The notes: generated by a model from the sequence alone, not told the origin. A stretch of 64,000 bases of DNA from JAEUHO01 sp046350655 (GCA_046350655.1 JAXMAB010000004.1:744001-808000); one strand, 5' to 3'; positions 16,986-24,926 are shown, numbered from the stretch's first letter. Numbers and translations are program-made.

Positions 16986-17033
16986 GGAGCGCGGCACCGG
17001 GACGGTCGCCCCCGCCTGCGCGCGGCCGCGGGG

Positions 17034-17750
17034 TCACTCGAGGAACGTGGCTTCGTAGACGCGTTGCTCGGGGTCGCGGGGCTTGTCGGCCACGGTCATC
17101 GAGACGGAGCGGCCGCCGGCGTCGAAGAACGTGAAGAAGTCGAGCAGCCGCGCGCCGTCGCGTCCCGCGCCGCGCACGTCGTGGACGTTGTCGCGCGTGC
17201 GCGTGAGACCCGAGGCCCGGCCCGCCGTCAGCCGGACGTCGGCCGTCTCCCTCAGCTGGAACGTGCGCCCCTTCGGCGGGCGCGCGTTGCCGCCGAGGAT
17301 GTCGGCGCTCCGCACGCGCGCCTCGCCCGCGACGCACAGGATGAGGCCGTTGTAGTCGCGGTGGTCGTGCCACGGGAACCCGCGGCCCGGCTCGAGCTTG
17401 AACTGCGCGACGACGATCGGGCGCTTCACCGCGAGCGAGTCCCGGTCGCCCGGGATCTTGAGCCGGTGCACGAGCGCGGCGAGGCGCGCGAGGTACACCT
17501 CCTCGCGCGGCTTCTTCGCGCGGACGAGCTTCTCCGCGAGCGGCAGCGCGGCGGCCGCCAGCGCGTCCCACGCGAGGTCGGCGTCGTCGTCCACCGCGGG
17601 CTCCTGGGCGAGCGCGCGCTGCGGCCAGCCGAGCGACAGGAGCGCGAGCGCGCCCGCCGACGCCTTGAGGAGGCTGCGCCGCTCGAGGCGGACGCCGTCG
17701 TCCATCTCGGTCGGTCCGGCCTCCGTCATCCGATCGGGGAACCAGCTCAT
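17034..17750 (-). CDS. Tat-exported cupin of the cysteamine/cysteine dioxygenase (PCO/ADO) type
   Basis: A 238-residue protein from ATG 17750, with GAGGTG just upstream. Near residue 25 it has a twin-arginine signal (LERRSLLKASAGA, then a hydrophobic stretch and ALAQ), so folded export is expected. The rest is a small cupin. FPWHDHRDYNGLILCVAG supplies two His ligands and NVHDVRG the third, and the spacing matches the three-His iron site of 2-aminoethanethiol dioxygenase and plant cysteine oxidase (PF07847). Those enzymes oxidise thiols to sulfinates with O2. Known members are intracellular, so a Tat signal is unusual. It could be a different cupin; the fold is more certain than the substrate. 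Confidence 0.72.
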   Translation of the reverse strand: MSWFPDRMTEAGPTEMDDGVRLERRSLLKASAGALALLSLGWPQRALAQEPAVDDDADLAWDALAAAALPLAEKLVRAKKPREEVYLARLAALVHRLKIPGDRDSLAVKRPIVVAQFKLEPGRGFPWHDHRDYNGLILCVAGEARVRSADILGGNARPPKGRTFQLRETADVRLTAGRASGLTRTRDNVHDVRGAGRDGARLLDFFTFFDAGGRSVSMTVADKPRDPEQRVYEATFLE

Positions 17751-18043
17751 GTCACCTCGGGGGCCCGTGTCGGCTCGCGACGACCCGTCGCCCCCGCACC
17801 CTACCAACCCGGCGGGGCCGGCGGCGACCGGAGGTGGATCGCGACCGGGCCACGGGCTAGATTCTACGGCATGCAAAGCACGATGTGCGGGCCCGGGGCC
17901 CGAAGGTGGGAGGGGGCGTCGGTGACCGGCGGGTCGCGATCCGTCGGACCGCGGGAGGTCGCGAGACGGAGGTGTGCGGCCGGATCGAGGGCCGCGACGG
18001 CGCCACGCGCGCCTCACCTCCCGCGGATGCGGAGCCGCGACCG

Positions 18044-18346
18044 ATGAGCTGGGCGCGATTCGCGATCGAAGCCCTGCGGCGCGGCGAGACCGTGCAGATC
18101 CGTCCGCGTGGCCACTCGATGAAGGGGAAGGTGGACGACGGCGCGCTCGTGACGGTCGCGCCGTGCGACCCGACGACGTTGCGCGTCGGCGACATCGTGC
18201 TCGTCCGCGTCGGGGGCTCGGACTACCTGCACCTCGTCAAGGCGATCGACGGGGCACGACTGCAGATCGGGAACAACCGAGGCCGCATCAACGGATGGGT
18301 CGGGCCGAACGCCGTGTACGGCGTTGCCACGCGCGTCGAGCCGTGA
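18044..18346 (+). CDS. Small S24/S26 peptidase-like protein
   Basis: A 100-residue protein that I start at ATG 18044, where the domain begins; upstream in-frame sequence is Arg/Gly-rich and unlikely to be coding. The motif RPRGHSMKGKVDDGALVTV matches the S24/S26 (LexA/signal peptidase) core with a Ser in GHSM, and LHLVKAID supplies a Lys where the catalytic Lys normally lies. A VGDIVLVRV segment is the conserved strand before the Lys. There is no membrane anchor and no DNA-binding domain, so it is neither a classical signal peptidase nor LexA. Short proteins of this kind occur next to PqqD-like proteins in some peptide-modification clusters, and a PqqD-like gene lies 850 bases downstream. Confidence 0.68.
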   Translation: MSWARFAIEALRRGETVQIRPRGHSMKGKVDDGALVTVAPCDPTTLRVGDIVLVRVGGSDYLHLVKAIDGARLQIGNNRGRINGWVGPNAVYGVATRVEP

Positions 18347-18442
18347 CGGTCCGGCGCGGGTCCGTGGACGGACGGTGCCCCCGGGGCTCCCGCGCACCCT
18401 GCGCGGCAGGGGAGGATCGGCGCGCTCCGGAGGCGCGAGACC

Positions 18443-18949
18443 GTGTCCCTGTCCCTCGACGTCGTCCTGCGCGCGGCCGCGATCGGCGTCGGCGCGAACG
18501 TGATGATGGACCTGTGGAACCTCGCGCTGCGGCGCGTGGCCGGCGTGCGGTCCCTCGACTTCGCGCTCCTGGGCCGGTGGATCCTCCACATGCCGTCGGG
18601 CACGTTCGCCCACGGGAACATCGGCAAGGCCGCGCCGCGGAAGGGCGAACGGGTCGTCGGCTGGGCGGCCCACGACGCGATCCGCGTCACGTTCGCCGTG
18701 GGGTTCGTCGCGATCGTGTCCGCCGCGTGGCTCGCGAGGCCGACCGTGCTCCCGGCGCTGCTGTACGGCGTCGCGACCGTCGTGTTCCCGTACTTCCTGA
18801 TGCAGCCGGCCCTCGGGCTCGGCATCGCCGCGGCCAAGACGCCGCAGCCGGCGCAGGCGCGCCTCAAGAGCCTCGGGACCCACGCGGTGTTCGGGCTCGG
18901 GTTGTGGCTGTGCGCGCTCGTCCTGCGAGCGATCGCGCCGATGGCGTGA
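18443..18949 (+). CDS. DUF2938 family membrane protein
   Basis: A 168-residue protein from GTG 18443, with CGGAGG at 18428-18433 as ribosome site. It has four predicted membrane segments (around residues 5-25, 75-98, 103-122 and 140-160). The N-terminal GVGANVMMDLWNLAL and the HGNIGKAAPRKGERVVGWAAHD loop segments (GNI...E..GW..H) match the DUF2938 family as I remember it. Function unknown. It stands alone between the S24/S26-like gene and the PqqD-like gene on the same strand. Confidence 0.75.
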   Translation: MSLSLDVVLRAAAIGVGANVMMDLWNLALRRVAGVRSLDFALLGRWILHMPSGTFAHGNIGKAAPRKGERVVGWAAHDAIRVTFAVGFVAIVSAAWLARPTVLPALLYGVATVVFPYFLMQPALGLGIAAAKTPQPAQARLKSLGTHAVFGLGLWLCALVLRAIAPMA

Positions 18950-18970
18950 CCGCGCCGTCGGCGGGCAGCG

Positions 18971-19010
18971 GGCCTCGCGGTCCCGGAGGGTGCCTCGCGG
19001 TCCCGGAGGG
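18971..19010. repeat. 20-bp tandem duplication containing the GCCTCGCGGTCCC motif
   Basis: Bases 18971-18990 and 18991-19010 are identical at 19 of 20 positions; each contains GCCTCGCGGTCCCGGAGGG. This is a duplicated copy of the dispersed short motif, 22 bases after the DUF2938 stop. Confidence 0.8.
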
Positions 19011-19120
19011 TGATCGCGGGACCGGGTGGTGCTCCGGGCCGTCCGATCCGGCGCCCGCGGGCCGGATCGCGCCGACGGGATCGTGAGGGTGGGGGGCGTC
19101 CGCCCGTCGCGCGACCGGGA

Positions 19121-19138
19121 TGCAACGGAAGGGTTGCA
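19121..19138. promoter_or_regulatory. Palindromic site TGCAAC-N6-GTTGCA
   Basis: TGCAACGGAAGGGTTGCA lies 55 bases upstream of the PqqD-like gene start. A near-identical site (16 of 18 bases) occurs at 57648-57665 upstream of the nine-heme lipoprotein. Being palindromic and positioned in promoter regions, it is a candidate operator, or a small hairpin. Confidence 0.4.
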
Positions 19139-19192
19139 CGGCGGGGGGGCGGCCGGTCTACGCTTCCGGCCCCCCTCCTGGAGACGCACCGC

Positions 19193-19801
19193 ATGCACGC
19201 TCGCGCCCGCACCGACGGAGTCAGCACGCGCCCCGACGGGGCGTTCCTCGTGGTCCGCACGCCGCAGGGCGTCGAGCACCGGCTGACGCCGGTCGCCGCC
19301 GCGGTCTGGGCCGTGGCCGACGGCACCCGGTCGGTGGACGAACTGGCCCGCGCGGCGGGCGAGCGCGTCGGCGGCCGCGTCGATCGCGAGACGGTGTTCA
19401 CGGCCCTCGACGGCCTCGCGGACGCCGGGCTCCTGACGGCGCGCATCGCGCCGCCCGCGGGCGAGATGCCCCGCCGCGCGCTGCTGCGGAGCGCGGCCGC
19501 CGGCCTCGGCGCGATCGCGGCGGGCGCCGCGTTCTTCGCGTCGGCGCGCGCCGCCTCGGCCGGCGGCGACGCCGAGCAGAGCACGAAGGAGCGGAAGGAG
19601 AAGCAGGAGCTCGAGCACGCGAAGGACAAGGAGCAGCGCGCGAAGGAGCACGCCGAGCAGCAGGCGAAGGAAGACGAGTCGAAGGAGCAGCGCGAGAAGG
19701 ACCGCGCCGAGCAGCACGCCAAGGAAGACCAGGAGAAGCTCGTGCGCGAGAAGCAGCGCGCCGAGGAGCGGGCGAAGGAAGAGCTCGCGAAGGGCGGGTA
19801 G
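19193..19801 (+). CDS. PqqD-like domain protein with Tat-like signal and Lys/Glu-rich helical tail
   Basis: A 202-residue protein from ATG 19193, with CCTGGAG as ribosome site. Residues about 10-85 resemble the PqqD winged-helix fold (VEHRLTPVAAAVWAVADG, then VDELARAAGERVGG), which binds leader peptides in RiPP pathways. An internal segment at about 95-125 has twin arginines followed by a hydrophobic run (RRALLRSAAAGLGAIAAG) and a likely cleavage site near SARA. The last 75 residues are almost only K, E, Q, A, D, R and H in repeats such as EQRAKEHAEQQAKED, predicted as one long charged helix. The arrangement of a recognition domain before an export signal and a repetitive tail is odd. Downstream lies a convergent ATP-grasp ligase. 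Confidence 0.65.
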   Translation: MHARARTDGVSTRPDGAFLVVRTPQGVEHRLTPVAAAVWAVADGTRSVDELARAAGERVGGRVDRETVFTALDGLADAGLLTARIAPPAGEMPRRALLRSAAAGLGAIAAGAAFFASARAASAGGDAEQSTKERKEKQELEHAKDKEQRAKEHAEQQAKEDESKEQREKDRAEQHAKEDQEKLVREKQRAEERAKEELAKGG

Positions 19802-19930
19802 GGTCCCGAGGCTCTCCGTCGTCGAGGGGCCCTCGCCGCGCGTCGCGCGCCGAGGGCGACCTCGATCGTCGCCGCCGGCGGGCTCCGCGGTGGGTCCGCC
19901 GGCGGGCCCGCCCCGCGGCGGCGCCGCGTG

Positions 19931-20821
19931 TCAGCCGCGGCGCGCGGCGAGGATCGCGCGGGACTTCGCGAGCAGGTGGTCCACCATCGCGCCGGCCACG
20001 TCGATCCCGCCGCGCACCTGCGCCTGCGCGAAGTAACACGGCATGTTCACCTCGAGGACGTAGAGCCGGCCGCTCGCGTGCCGCATCACGTCCACGCCGC
20101 CGAACTCGAGGTCGAAGGCGTGCGTCGCGGCCACGGCGACGTCCGCGAGGTCGGCGGGCGGCGACGACGTGTACTCGGCGGCGTCGGACGACGGGCGCGA
20201 GCGGAAGTCGTCCTCCTCCGTCGGGTTCGGGTAGGCCGCGACGACCCGTGACCCGACGACGACGGCGCGCCAGTGCACCGCGTCGGGCACGTACGCGACG
20301 AGGCGGGGCGTCGTGCCCCGGCTGCGCACGTAGTCGAGCAGCGACACGAGGGCCGGGAACGAGTCCGCGACCATCGTGCCGACGCCGCCCTCGCCGCCCG
20401 GGGTCTTGACGACGATCGGCAGGCCGCCGAGGCGGTCCACCGCGGCGCGGAGCCGCGCCCGGTCGATCCCGTGGCAGTACAGCGAACGCGGGACCGGGAC
20501 GCCGGCGCGCTCGAGGAAGAGCGACGGGCTCATGCAGTCGAAGAAGGCGCGCGCGGGCGTCCGGTAGAACGTCGCCACGTCGTCGTTCGCGAGGAACTGC
20601 TCGACGCGCCCGGCCGCCATCGCCACCGCGGGCTTGAAGAGCAGGTCGCCCGCGGACAGCTCGGCGTCCGGCGAGAAGTCGAACTCCGAGGCGATGATCT
20701 CGTGGTACGGCAGGCCCCGCGCGTCGCACGCCGCGCGCAGCAGGCGCCCGGTCTCCGCGGGCACGCTGCGGTCGGTCACGCACACGAAGTTCGGCCCGCC
20801 GGGACGCGCGACGTCGGTCAT
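19931..20821 (-). CDS. ATP-grasp ligase, RimK-like
   Basis: A 296-residue protein from ATG 20821. ATP-grasp enzymes join a carboxylate to an amine or thiol through an acyl-phosphate. The lysine and glycine-rich loop LPIVVKTPGGEGGVGTM (about residues 147-163) and the metal-binding end LYVLEVNMPCYF (about 258-269) are visible, and the spacing fits the RimK-like branch. The N-terminal 60 residues form an alpha/beta domain. Relatives add glutamates to proteins, ligate peptides or macrocyclise RiPP precursors. No partner shares its strand, but the PqqD-like protein with a Glu/Lys tail is encoded convergently 129 bases away, which makes it a plausible substrate or recognition partner by inference only. 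Confidence 0.75.
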   Translation of the reverse strand: MTDVARPGGPNFVCVTDRSVPAETGRLLRAACDARGLPYHEIIASEFDFSPDAELSAGDLLFKPAVAMAAGRVEQFLANDDVATFYRTPARAFFDCMSPSLFLERAGVPVPRSLYCHGIDRARLRAAVDRLGGLPIVVKTPGGEGGVGTMVADSFPALVSLLDYVRSRGTTPRLVAYVPDAVHWRAVVVGSRVVAAYPNPTEEDDFRSRPSSDAAEYTSSPPADLADVAVAATHAFDLEFGGVDVMRHASGRLYVLEVNMPCYFAQAQVRGGIDVAGAMVDHLLAKSRAILAARRG

Positions 20822-20898
20822 CCGCGCAGCGTACCGGGCCCGGCCGCCGGTCGTCCATCACGCGTCACGGGCCCTGGGCGGACGGGCGCGGCGCACAG

Positions 20899-20917
20899 CG
20901 GGCCTCGCGGTCCCGGG
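20899..20917. repeat. Dispersed short motif (GGGCCTCGCGGTCCC type)
   Basis: CGGGCCTCGCGGTCCCGGG lies in the 148-base gap between two minus-strand genes. It is the variant with one extra base (CCGCGAGGCCCG on the other strand), also seen at 23609, 24856, 57732 and 59002. Confidence 0.6.
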
Positions 20918-20969
20918 AGCCCGAGGGGGGACGGACGCGCGAGGACCGGACGGGTCGCCCGACGCGGCG

Positions 20970-21836
20970 CTACTGCAGGTGGTCGGCGAGGAAGCGGGCC
21001 ACGCCGTCGTCGGTGTGGGGCTCGATCACGTGGCGCGCGATCTCCTTCGCCTGCGCGATCGCGTTGCCCATGGCGATCGGGAGCCCGACCTCGCGCAGCA
21101 GCGGCAGGTCGTTGTGCTGGTCGCCGAACGCGACCACGCGCGCCGCGGGCACGCCGTAGCGCTCCGCGAGGAGGCGGAGCGCCTCGGCCTTGCCGCGGCC
21201 CTTGCGCTGGATCTCCGTCAGCACGAGGTCGACGTCGGCGAACTCGGGGAAGAGCGACATCGGGAAGACCTCGCGGTGCAGCCGCGCGCGGGCGTCGTCG
21301 CTGAGCGCGTGCCAGCCCTCGTCGCAGGCCTCGCGGGTCCCGTAGAAGAGGCTGACGCGGAGGAGGTCGTCGTGGGGGAGCGGCGTCGTCGCGGGGTCCA
21401 CCGGGACCACGTTGCGGAACCAGCCCATGACCTTCGGGTGCTCGGGGTGCGCCGTGCGGTGCGTGAACTTCGACTCGCGCTGGTGGCGGAAGTGGAAGGC
21501 CGCGCGCGACTCGACGGGGTGGAGGTGGGCGACGAGGTCGTCGGGGATGGCGGCGTAGTGCCAGGGCGTGTCGGTGCCCCGGTGGCCGATCCAGGCGCCG
21601 TTGTAGGCGACGATCTCGGTGTCGAGGCCGAGGTCGGCGTGGATGTCCTTCGAGCCGGCGAGGCTGCGACCGGTCGCCAGGAAGACCAGGAAGCCCAGGT
21701 CGCGTGCCCGGGACAGCTGGGCCCGCGCGGCCGCGGTGACCTGCCCGGCGCCGTCGAGGAGGGTGCCGTCGAGGTCGAACACGAGGGCGTCGTACGACGC
21801 GCGGGTGATCGGGTCCCTTCGGGTGACGGTCGGCAT
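20970..21836 (-). CDS. HAD hydrolase, Cof/IIB type phosphatase
   Basis: A 288-residue protein from ATG 21836. HAD motif I VFDLDGTLLDG gives the nucleophilic Asp and the acid/base Asp; motif II is FLATGRSL; motif IV is VAFGDQHNDLPLLREVG (GDxxND). The long insert after motif II (about residues 90-190) is the IIB cap domain of Cof-type phosphatases, which act on small sugar or cofactor phosphates. The C-terminus GVARFLADHL is typical of the family. The specific substrate cannot be told. It is divergent from the gene at 22050, and the 213-base gap contains strong inverted repeats. Confidence 0.88.
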   Translation of the reverse strand: MPTVTRRDPITRASYDALVFDLDGTLLDGAGQVTAAARAQLSRARDLGFLVFLATGRSLAGSKDIHADLGLDTEIVAYNGAWIGHRGTDTPWHYAAIPDDLVAHLHPVESRAAFHFRHQRESKFTHRTAHPEHPKVMGWFRNVVPVDPATTPLPHDDLLRVSLFYGTREACDEGWHALSDDARARLHREVFPMSLFPEFADVDLVLTEIQRKGRGKAEALRLLAERYGVPAARVVAFGDQHNDLPLLREVGLPIAMGNAIAQAKEIARHVIEPHTDDGVARFLADHLQ

Positions 21837-21890
21837 GGAAGCCACGAAGGGATACCATGGGCGGCGGGCACGGCGTCGCACTGAGAGGCC

Positions 21891-21981
21891 GTGCAGGAAC
21901 CCCGGGTTCCTGCGCGACCGCGCGCGGGCCCGCAGGGCCTGCACGCCGAGCGGGTTTCGGGGAGTTCGGGCCCCGAAAACC
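21891..21981. other. Structured intergenic segment with nested inverted repeats
   Basis: GTGCAGG (21891-21897) pairs with CCTGCAC (21938-21944). The palindrome CAGGAACCC/GGGTTCCTG (21894-21912) overlaps the first arm. GGTTTCGGGG (21953-21962) pairs with CCCCGAAAACC (21971-21981), with one extra A. It lies between two divergent starts (21836 and 22050). It could be a 5' leader structure for the plus-strand gene or a pair of operators; I recognise no known family. Confidence 0.45.
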
Positions 21982-22049
21982 GAGCGAAGGCGACTCTCCA
22001 ACGACACGGATTTCCAGCGACAGGGAGCGGGCGGGGCCCGGATCCACCG

Positions 22050-23587
22050 ATGACCCACGACCTCGCCGCGTCCGACCGTGCCCCCGGCCCTGCCTCCGGC
22101 CGGCGCCGCTGGCCCCTGGCCCTCGTCCCGGTGCTGCTGGGCCTCGCGTACGTGGGGGTCGATGCGTTGCTCGCGCGTAGCCCCTCGCTCGAGGCCATGG
22201 TCCCCGACGACGCGATCGTCGTGTGGCGGTACCGCGACCTCGACGCGTTCGACGCCGCGCACGCCGCGCCCCCGGGGTCGAACCAGGTGAAGGCGTCGGA
22301 GGAGCTCGGCGCGCAGGTGAACCTGCCGGGGCTCCCGGGGATCGCGCGGGACCGGCCGTTGCTCGAGGTCACGCTCGACCCGACGCGCCGGGTGGACGCG
22401 CGGTACTTCGTCCTCCCGGTGGCGGACGGGGGAGCGGTGCGGACGGCGTTCGCGGACCCGGACCTGCTCGAGCGCCACGCGCGGCACGTGGTCGTCCACG
22501 GCGCGTGGCCGCGGCGGCGTGGGACCACCGCGTCGCGCTCGACGCGGGCCGCGGGTCGGGCGGGTTGCCGCCGCTGCCGCCGGACGCGCGGTGGAGCGTC
22601 ACCGCGGACTGGCGGAGGCTCGTCGACGCGGCGGTCCTGCCGTGGGTCGCGGATCGCCCGCCGTACGCGGGGGTGCTCGCGGCCCTCGGGTTCCGGCTCG
22701 AGAGCCTGACCACGGCCCCGGACGGCGGGGCCGACGGCGCCGCCGGCGGGGCGGTCGCGAAGGTCGAGGCCGGCCGCGTCCCGTTCGTGCGGGACGCGTG
22801 GACGCGGGTGACGTTGGTCGCGTGGGAGGACCGCGTCGAGGCGACGCTCGTGCCCGCGCCGGAGAGCGAGCTGGTCCCGCTCCTGCGCGCGCACGCGGCC
22901 GACACGACGCCGCTCGCGGAGACGCCCGAGCCGCCCGCCGACGCGGCGGCGTGGATCCGCTGCCCCGACGGGCGGTCGCGGAAGATCCTCGCGCTCGCGT
23001 TGTGGTACGCGGGCGTCGCGTGGCCGGAGGCGGTGCGGAAGGACGGGTTCGCCGCGCTGCGGCTCGACGCGAACGGTCCCGGCGAGGCGTGGACGATGGC
23101 GGCCGTGCCGTCGCCCGGGCTCCTGCCCGCGTGGACGCTGACGTGGGCGGGGCGCGGGGCGTCGGCGCCGGCGTTCGCGGCGTTCGGGCTGCCGGTGCCC
23201 GAGGTCGGGACGACGTCGCCGCTCGCGCGAGGCCTGGCGGCGTTGCGCGCGCCGTTCGGCGGGGAGCCCGCCGCGGCCGACGTGGCGCGGTTCCCGGCGG
23301 CGTCGGGCGACGTCGAGGTGCTCGTCGCCGGCGGCGGGGCGGAGCCGCTCGCCCGCCGGTACGCGGCCGAGGTGCGCTCGACGGCCGTCAGCGGCTCGCG
23401 CGGGGCGGGCGCGCCGCGGCCCATCGTGACGGGGTTCCTGGCCGCGCTCGACGCGCAGCGGCTCCTGGGCCCCGCCGTCGAGCCGGGCGGGCTCCTCGCG
23501 TCGGTCGCCGGCGGCGACCTCGAGGTCACGCTCACGACGGCGGACGGCGCCCTCGTCGTGTCGCTGCGACGTACCCCGGTCCGCTGA
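22050..23587 (+). CDS. Membrane-anchored hypothetical protein (frame broken near base 22500)
   Basis: From ATG 22050 the protein has one N-terminal membrane helix (WPLALVPVLLGLAYVGVDALL), then VPDDAIVVWRYRDLDAFDA and continuous protein-like sequence up to VVVHGAW near base 22507. At about 22500-22520 the coding frame moves: the downstream part (ALDAGRGSGGLPPLPPDARW onwards, to TGA 23585-23587) is in the frame one base back. This matches a single missing base. Repaired, the protein would be about 511 residues. No domain is recognised. The N-terminal pattern of planctomycete membrane-anchored proteins of unknown role fits, with an exported globular part likely. The original frame continues to 22709 as Arg/Gly-rich sequence and is not believable. 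Confidence 0.65.
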
Positions 23588-23649
23588 CCTCGGGGCCCAA
23601 GGGTCGCGCGGGCCTTGCGGTCCCGCCCCGGCCCGTGTCCGCTGGGGGC

Positions 23650-24405
23650 ATGGCTCTCGCCCTCGCATCCCGGTGGCTTCGCGACGGCGCGGACACGCTA
23701 CAGCCCGCGGCCGAGGCCGCACGCTCCCTGGGGTTCAAGGAGGTCTTCGCCTCGAAGCCTCCGCGGGACGCGGCCCGGGCGAAGGGGCTCCTCGCCTCGC
23801 TCGGCCTCGCGTTCGGCGGGGTGGCCGCCGACCCGACCGCCGCGCCGCCCGCCCTCGCCGGCGCCATCGACCGGGCGGCCGAGCCCGCGGCGCTGCTCCG
23901 ACGGGCGCTGGTCGTCGCCGACCTCGGCGACGCGGTCCCCGCGGCGAACGAGACGGTGGAGCGGGCGGTCGAGCGCTGGTCCCGCGTGCTCCACGCGGCG
24001 TTCGGCGCCTGGTCGGGCCTCGCGATCGCGATCCGGCCGTCGGGCCGGAAGGACGGGTTGTTCGGCCTCGAGCAGACGGGGTGGCTGCTGGACGACCTGT
24101 CGAGCCGCCCGGTCGGCCTGTTCCTCGACCCGGTCCGCGCCATGGACCTCGCGAAGGCCGGCGTCGGTCCCGGGCCCCTCGGGTGGGGCGACCGGTTCGC
24201 CGCCCGGATCCTCGGGGTGGCCGTCCATGGCCGGGGGCCCGACGGGAAGGGGCACGCGCGACCCGAGGACGACGGACCCGACTGGGGTACGCTCCTGCAC
24301 CTCGTCCCGAGCAAGGCCCTCCGCGTCCTCGACGTGGGGCCCGACCTCGCGGCCGAGGAGGTGACCGACGCCCGTCGGCACCTCGAAGAGGTCCTGCACT
24401 GGTGA
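23650..24405 (+). CDS. Hypothetical protein, possibly TIM-barrel sugar-isomerase-like
   Basis: A 251-residue cytoplasmic-looking protein from ATG 23650, with no signal or membrane segment. The N-terminal pattern (a segment ending SLGFKEVFAS, then a helix, then LLASLGLAFGGVAAD) and the C-terminal LRVLDVGPDLAAEEVTDARR are reminiscent of the xylose-isomerase-like TIM barrel (AP endonuclease family 2), where strands carry metal ligands. I cannot see the usual Glu/His/Asp ligand set, so this is only a suggestion. It lies 62 bases after the preceding gene and 23 bases before the His-rich protein gene, on the same strand, so the three may be co-transcribed. Confidence 0.5.
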   Translation: MALALASRWLRDGADTLQPAAEAARSLGFKEVFASKPPRDAARAKGLLASLGLAFGGVAADPTAAPPALAGAIDRAAEPAALLRRALVVADLGDAVPAANETVERAVERWSRVLHAAFGAWSGLAIAIRPSGRKDGLFGLEQTGWLLDDLSSRPVGLFLDPVRAMDLAKAGVGPGPLGWGDRFAARILGVAVHGRGPDGKGHARPEDDGPDWGTLLHLVPSKALRVLDVGPDLAAEEVTDARRHLEEVLHW

Positions 24406-24428
24406 CCCGCACGGGTCGAGAGGGCGCT

Positions 24429-24836
24429 ATGAGCGGCGGACATTCGTCGGGCGGCCACGATCAGAGTCAGGCGCACGGGCACGACGCGCACGGTTCCCAC
24501 GGCGGCGGCCACGCGGGGCACGGCTCCCACGGCGGCGGCCCCGCGGCGCACGGCGCGCACGGTTCCACCGAGATCCCGCCCGCGCCCGCGACCCGGTGGA
24601 TCTCGCCCGCGCGCCGCGACTTCGAGCAGCCGTGGGCCGGCCGCCTGCTCCTGTGGCCCGTCGTCTGGACCGTCGTGGCGTTCGTCTTCGGGATCCTCGC
24701 GCAGCGCAACACCGGCCCGGTCGCGCTCGCGGGCGAGCACGGCGGTCACGGCGACGCGCCGGCCCACGGGGCCCCTGCTCACGGGGAGCCGGCGCACGGG
24801 GAGCCGGCGATGCACGAGGCTCCGGCCGGGCACTGA
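24429..24836 (+). CDS. Small histidine-rich single-pass membrane protein
   Basis: A 135-residue protein from ATG 24429. The first 45 residues are a Gly/His repeat (SSGGHDQSQAHGHDAHGSHG, then two GHGSHGGG-like units). A positively charged stretch with SPARRDFEQPWAGR follows, then one membrane helix (LLLWPVVWTVVAFVFGILA, about residues 75-94), then a second His-rich tail with AHGEPAHGEP repeats. His clusters on both sides of a membrane helix suggest Ni2+, Zn2+ or Cu binding, but no transporter is next to it. Repeats at DNA level (about 24760-24820) show recent expansion. Function unknown. Confidence 0.65.
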   Translation: MSGGHSSGGHDQSQAHGHDAHGSHGGGHAGHGSHGGGPAAHGAHGSTEIPPAPATRWISPARRDFEQPWAGRLLLWPVVWTVVAFVFGILAQRNTGPVALAGEHGGHGDAPAHGAPAHGEPAHGEPAMHEAPAGH

Positions 24837-24889
24837 TCGGCCGGCGATCCGACGCGGGGGACCGCGAGGCCCGTTCGCCGTCCGACGCC

Positions 24890-24918
24890 GAGACGAAGGG
24901 CTACGACCCCGTCGTCTC
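24890..24918. repeat. 29-nt GTCGTAG-loop hairpin between convergent genes
   Basis: Arms GAGACGA and TCGTCTC surround the constant AGGGCTACGACCCC (reverse orientation). It lies between the convergent stops at 24836 and 24927, where a shared terminator is expected. The outer arm bases differ from those of the copies at 13812 and 33976 but pair equally well. Confidence 0.7.
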
Positions 24919-24926
24919 GGTGTCGG

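Noticed and set aside
19193..19801. The Lys/Glu-rich tail as a TonB or TolA protein
   Set aside because: TolA has a membrane anchor before its helix and a C-terminal globular domain; here the helix ends the protein and a PqqD-like domain precedes the signal.
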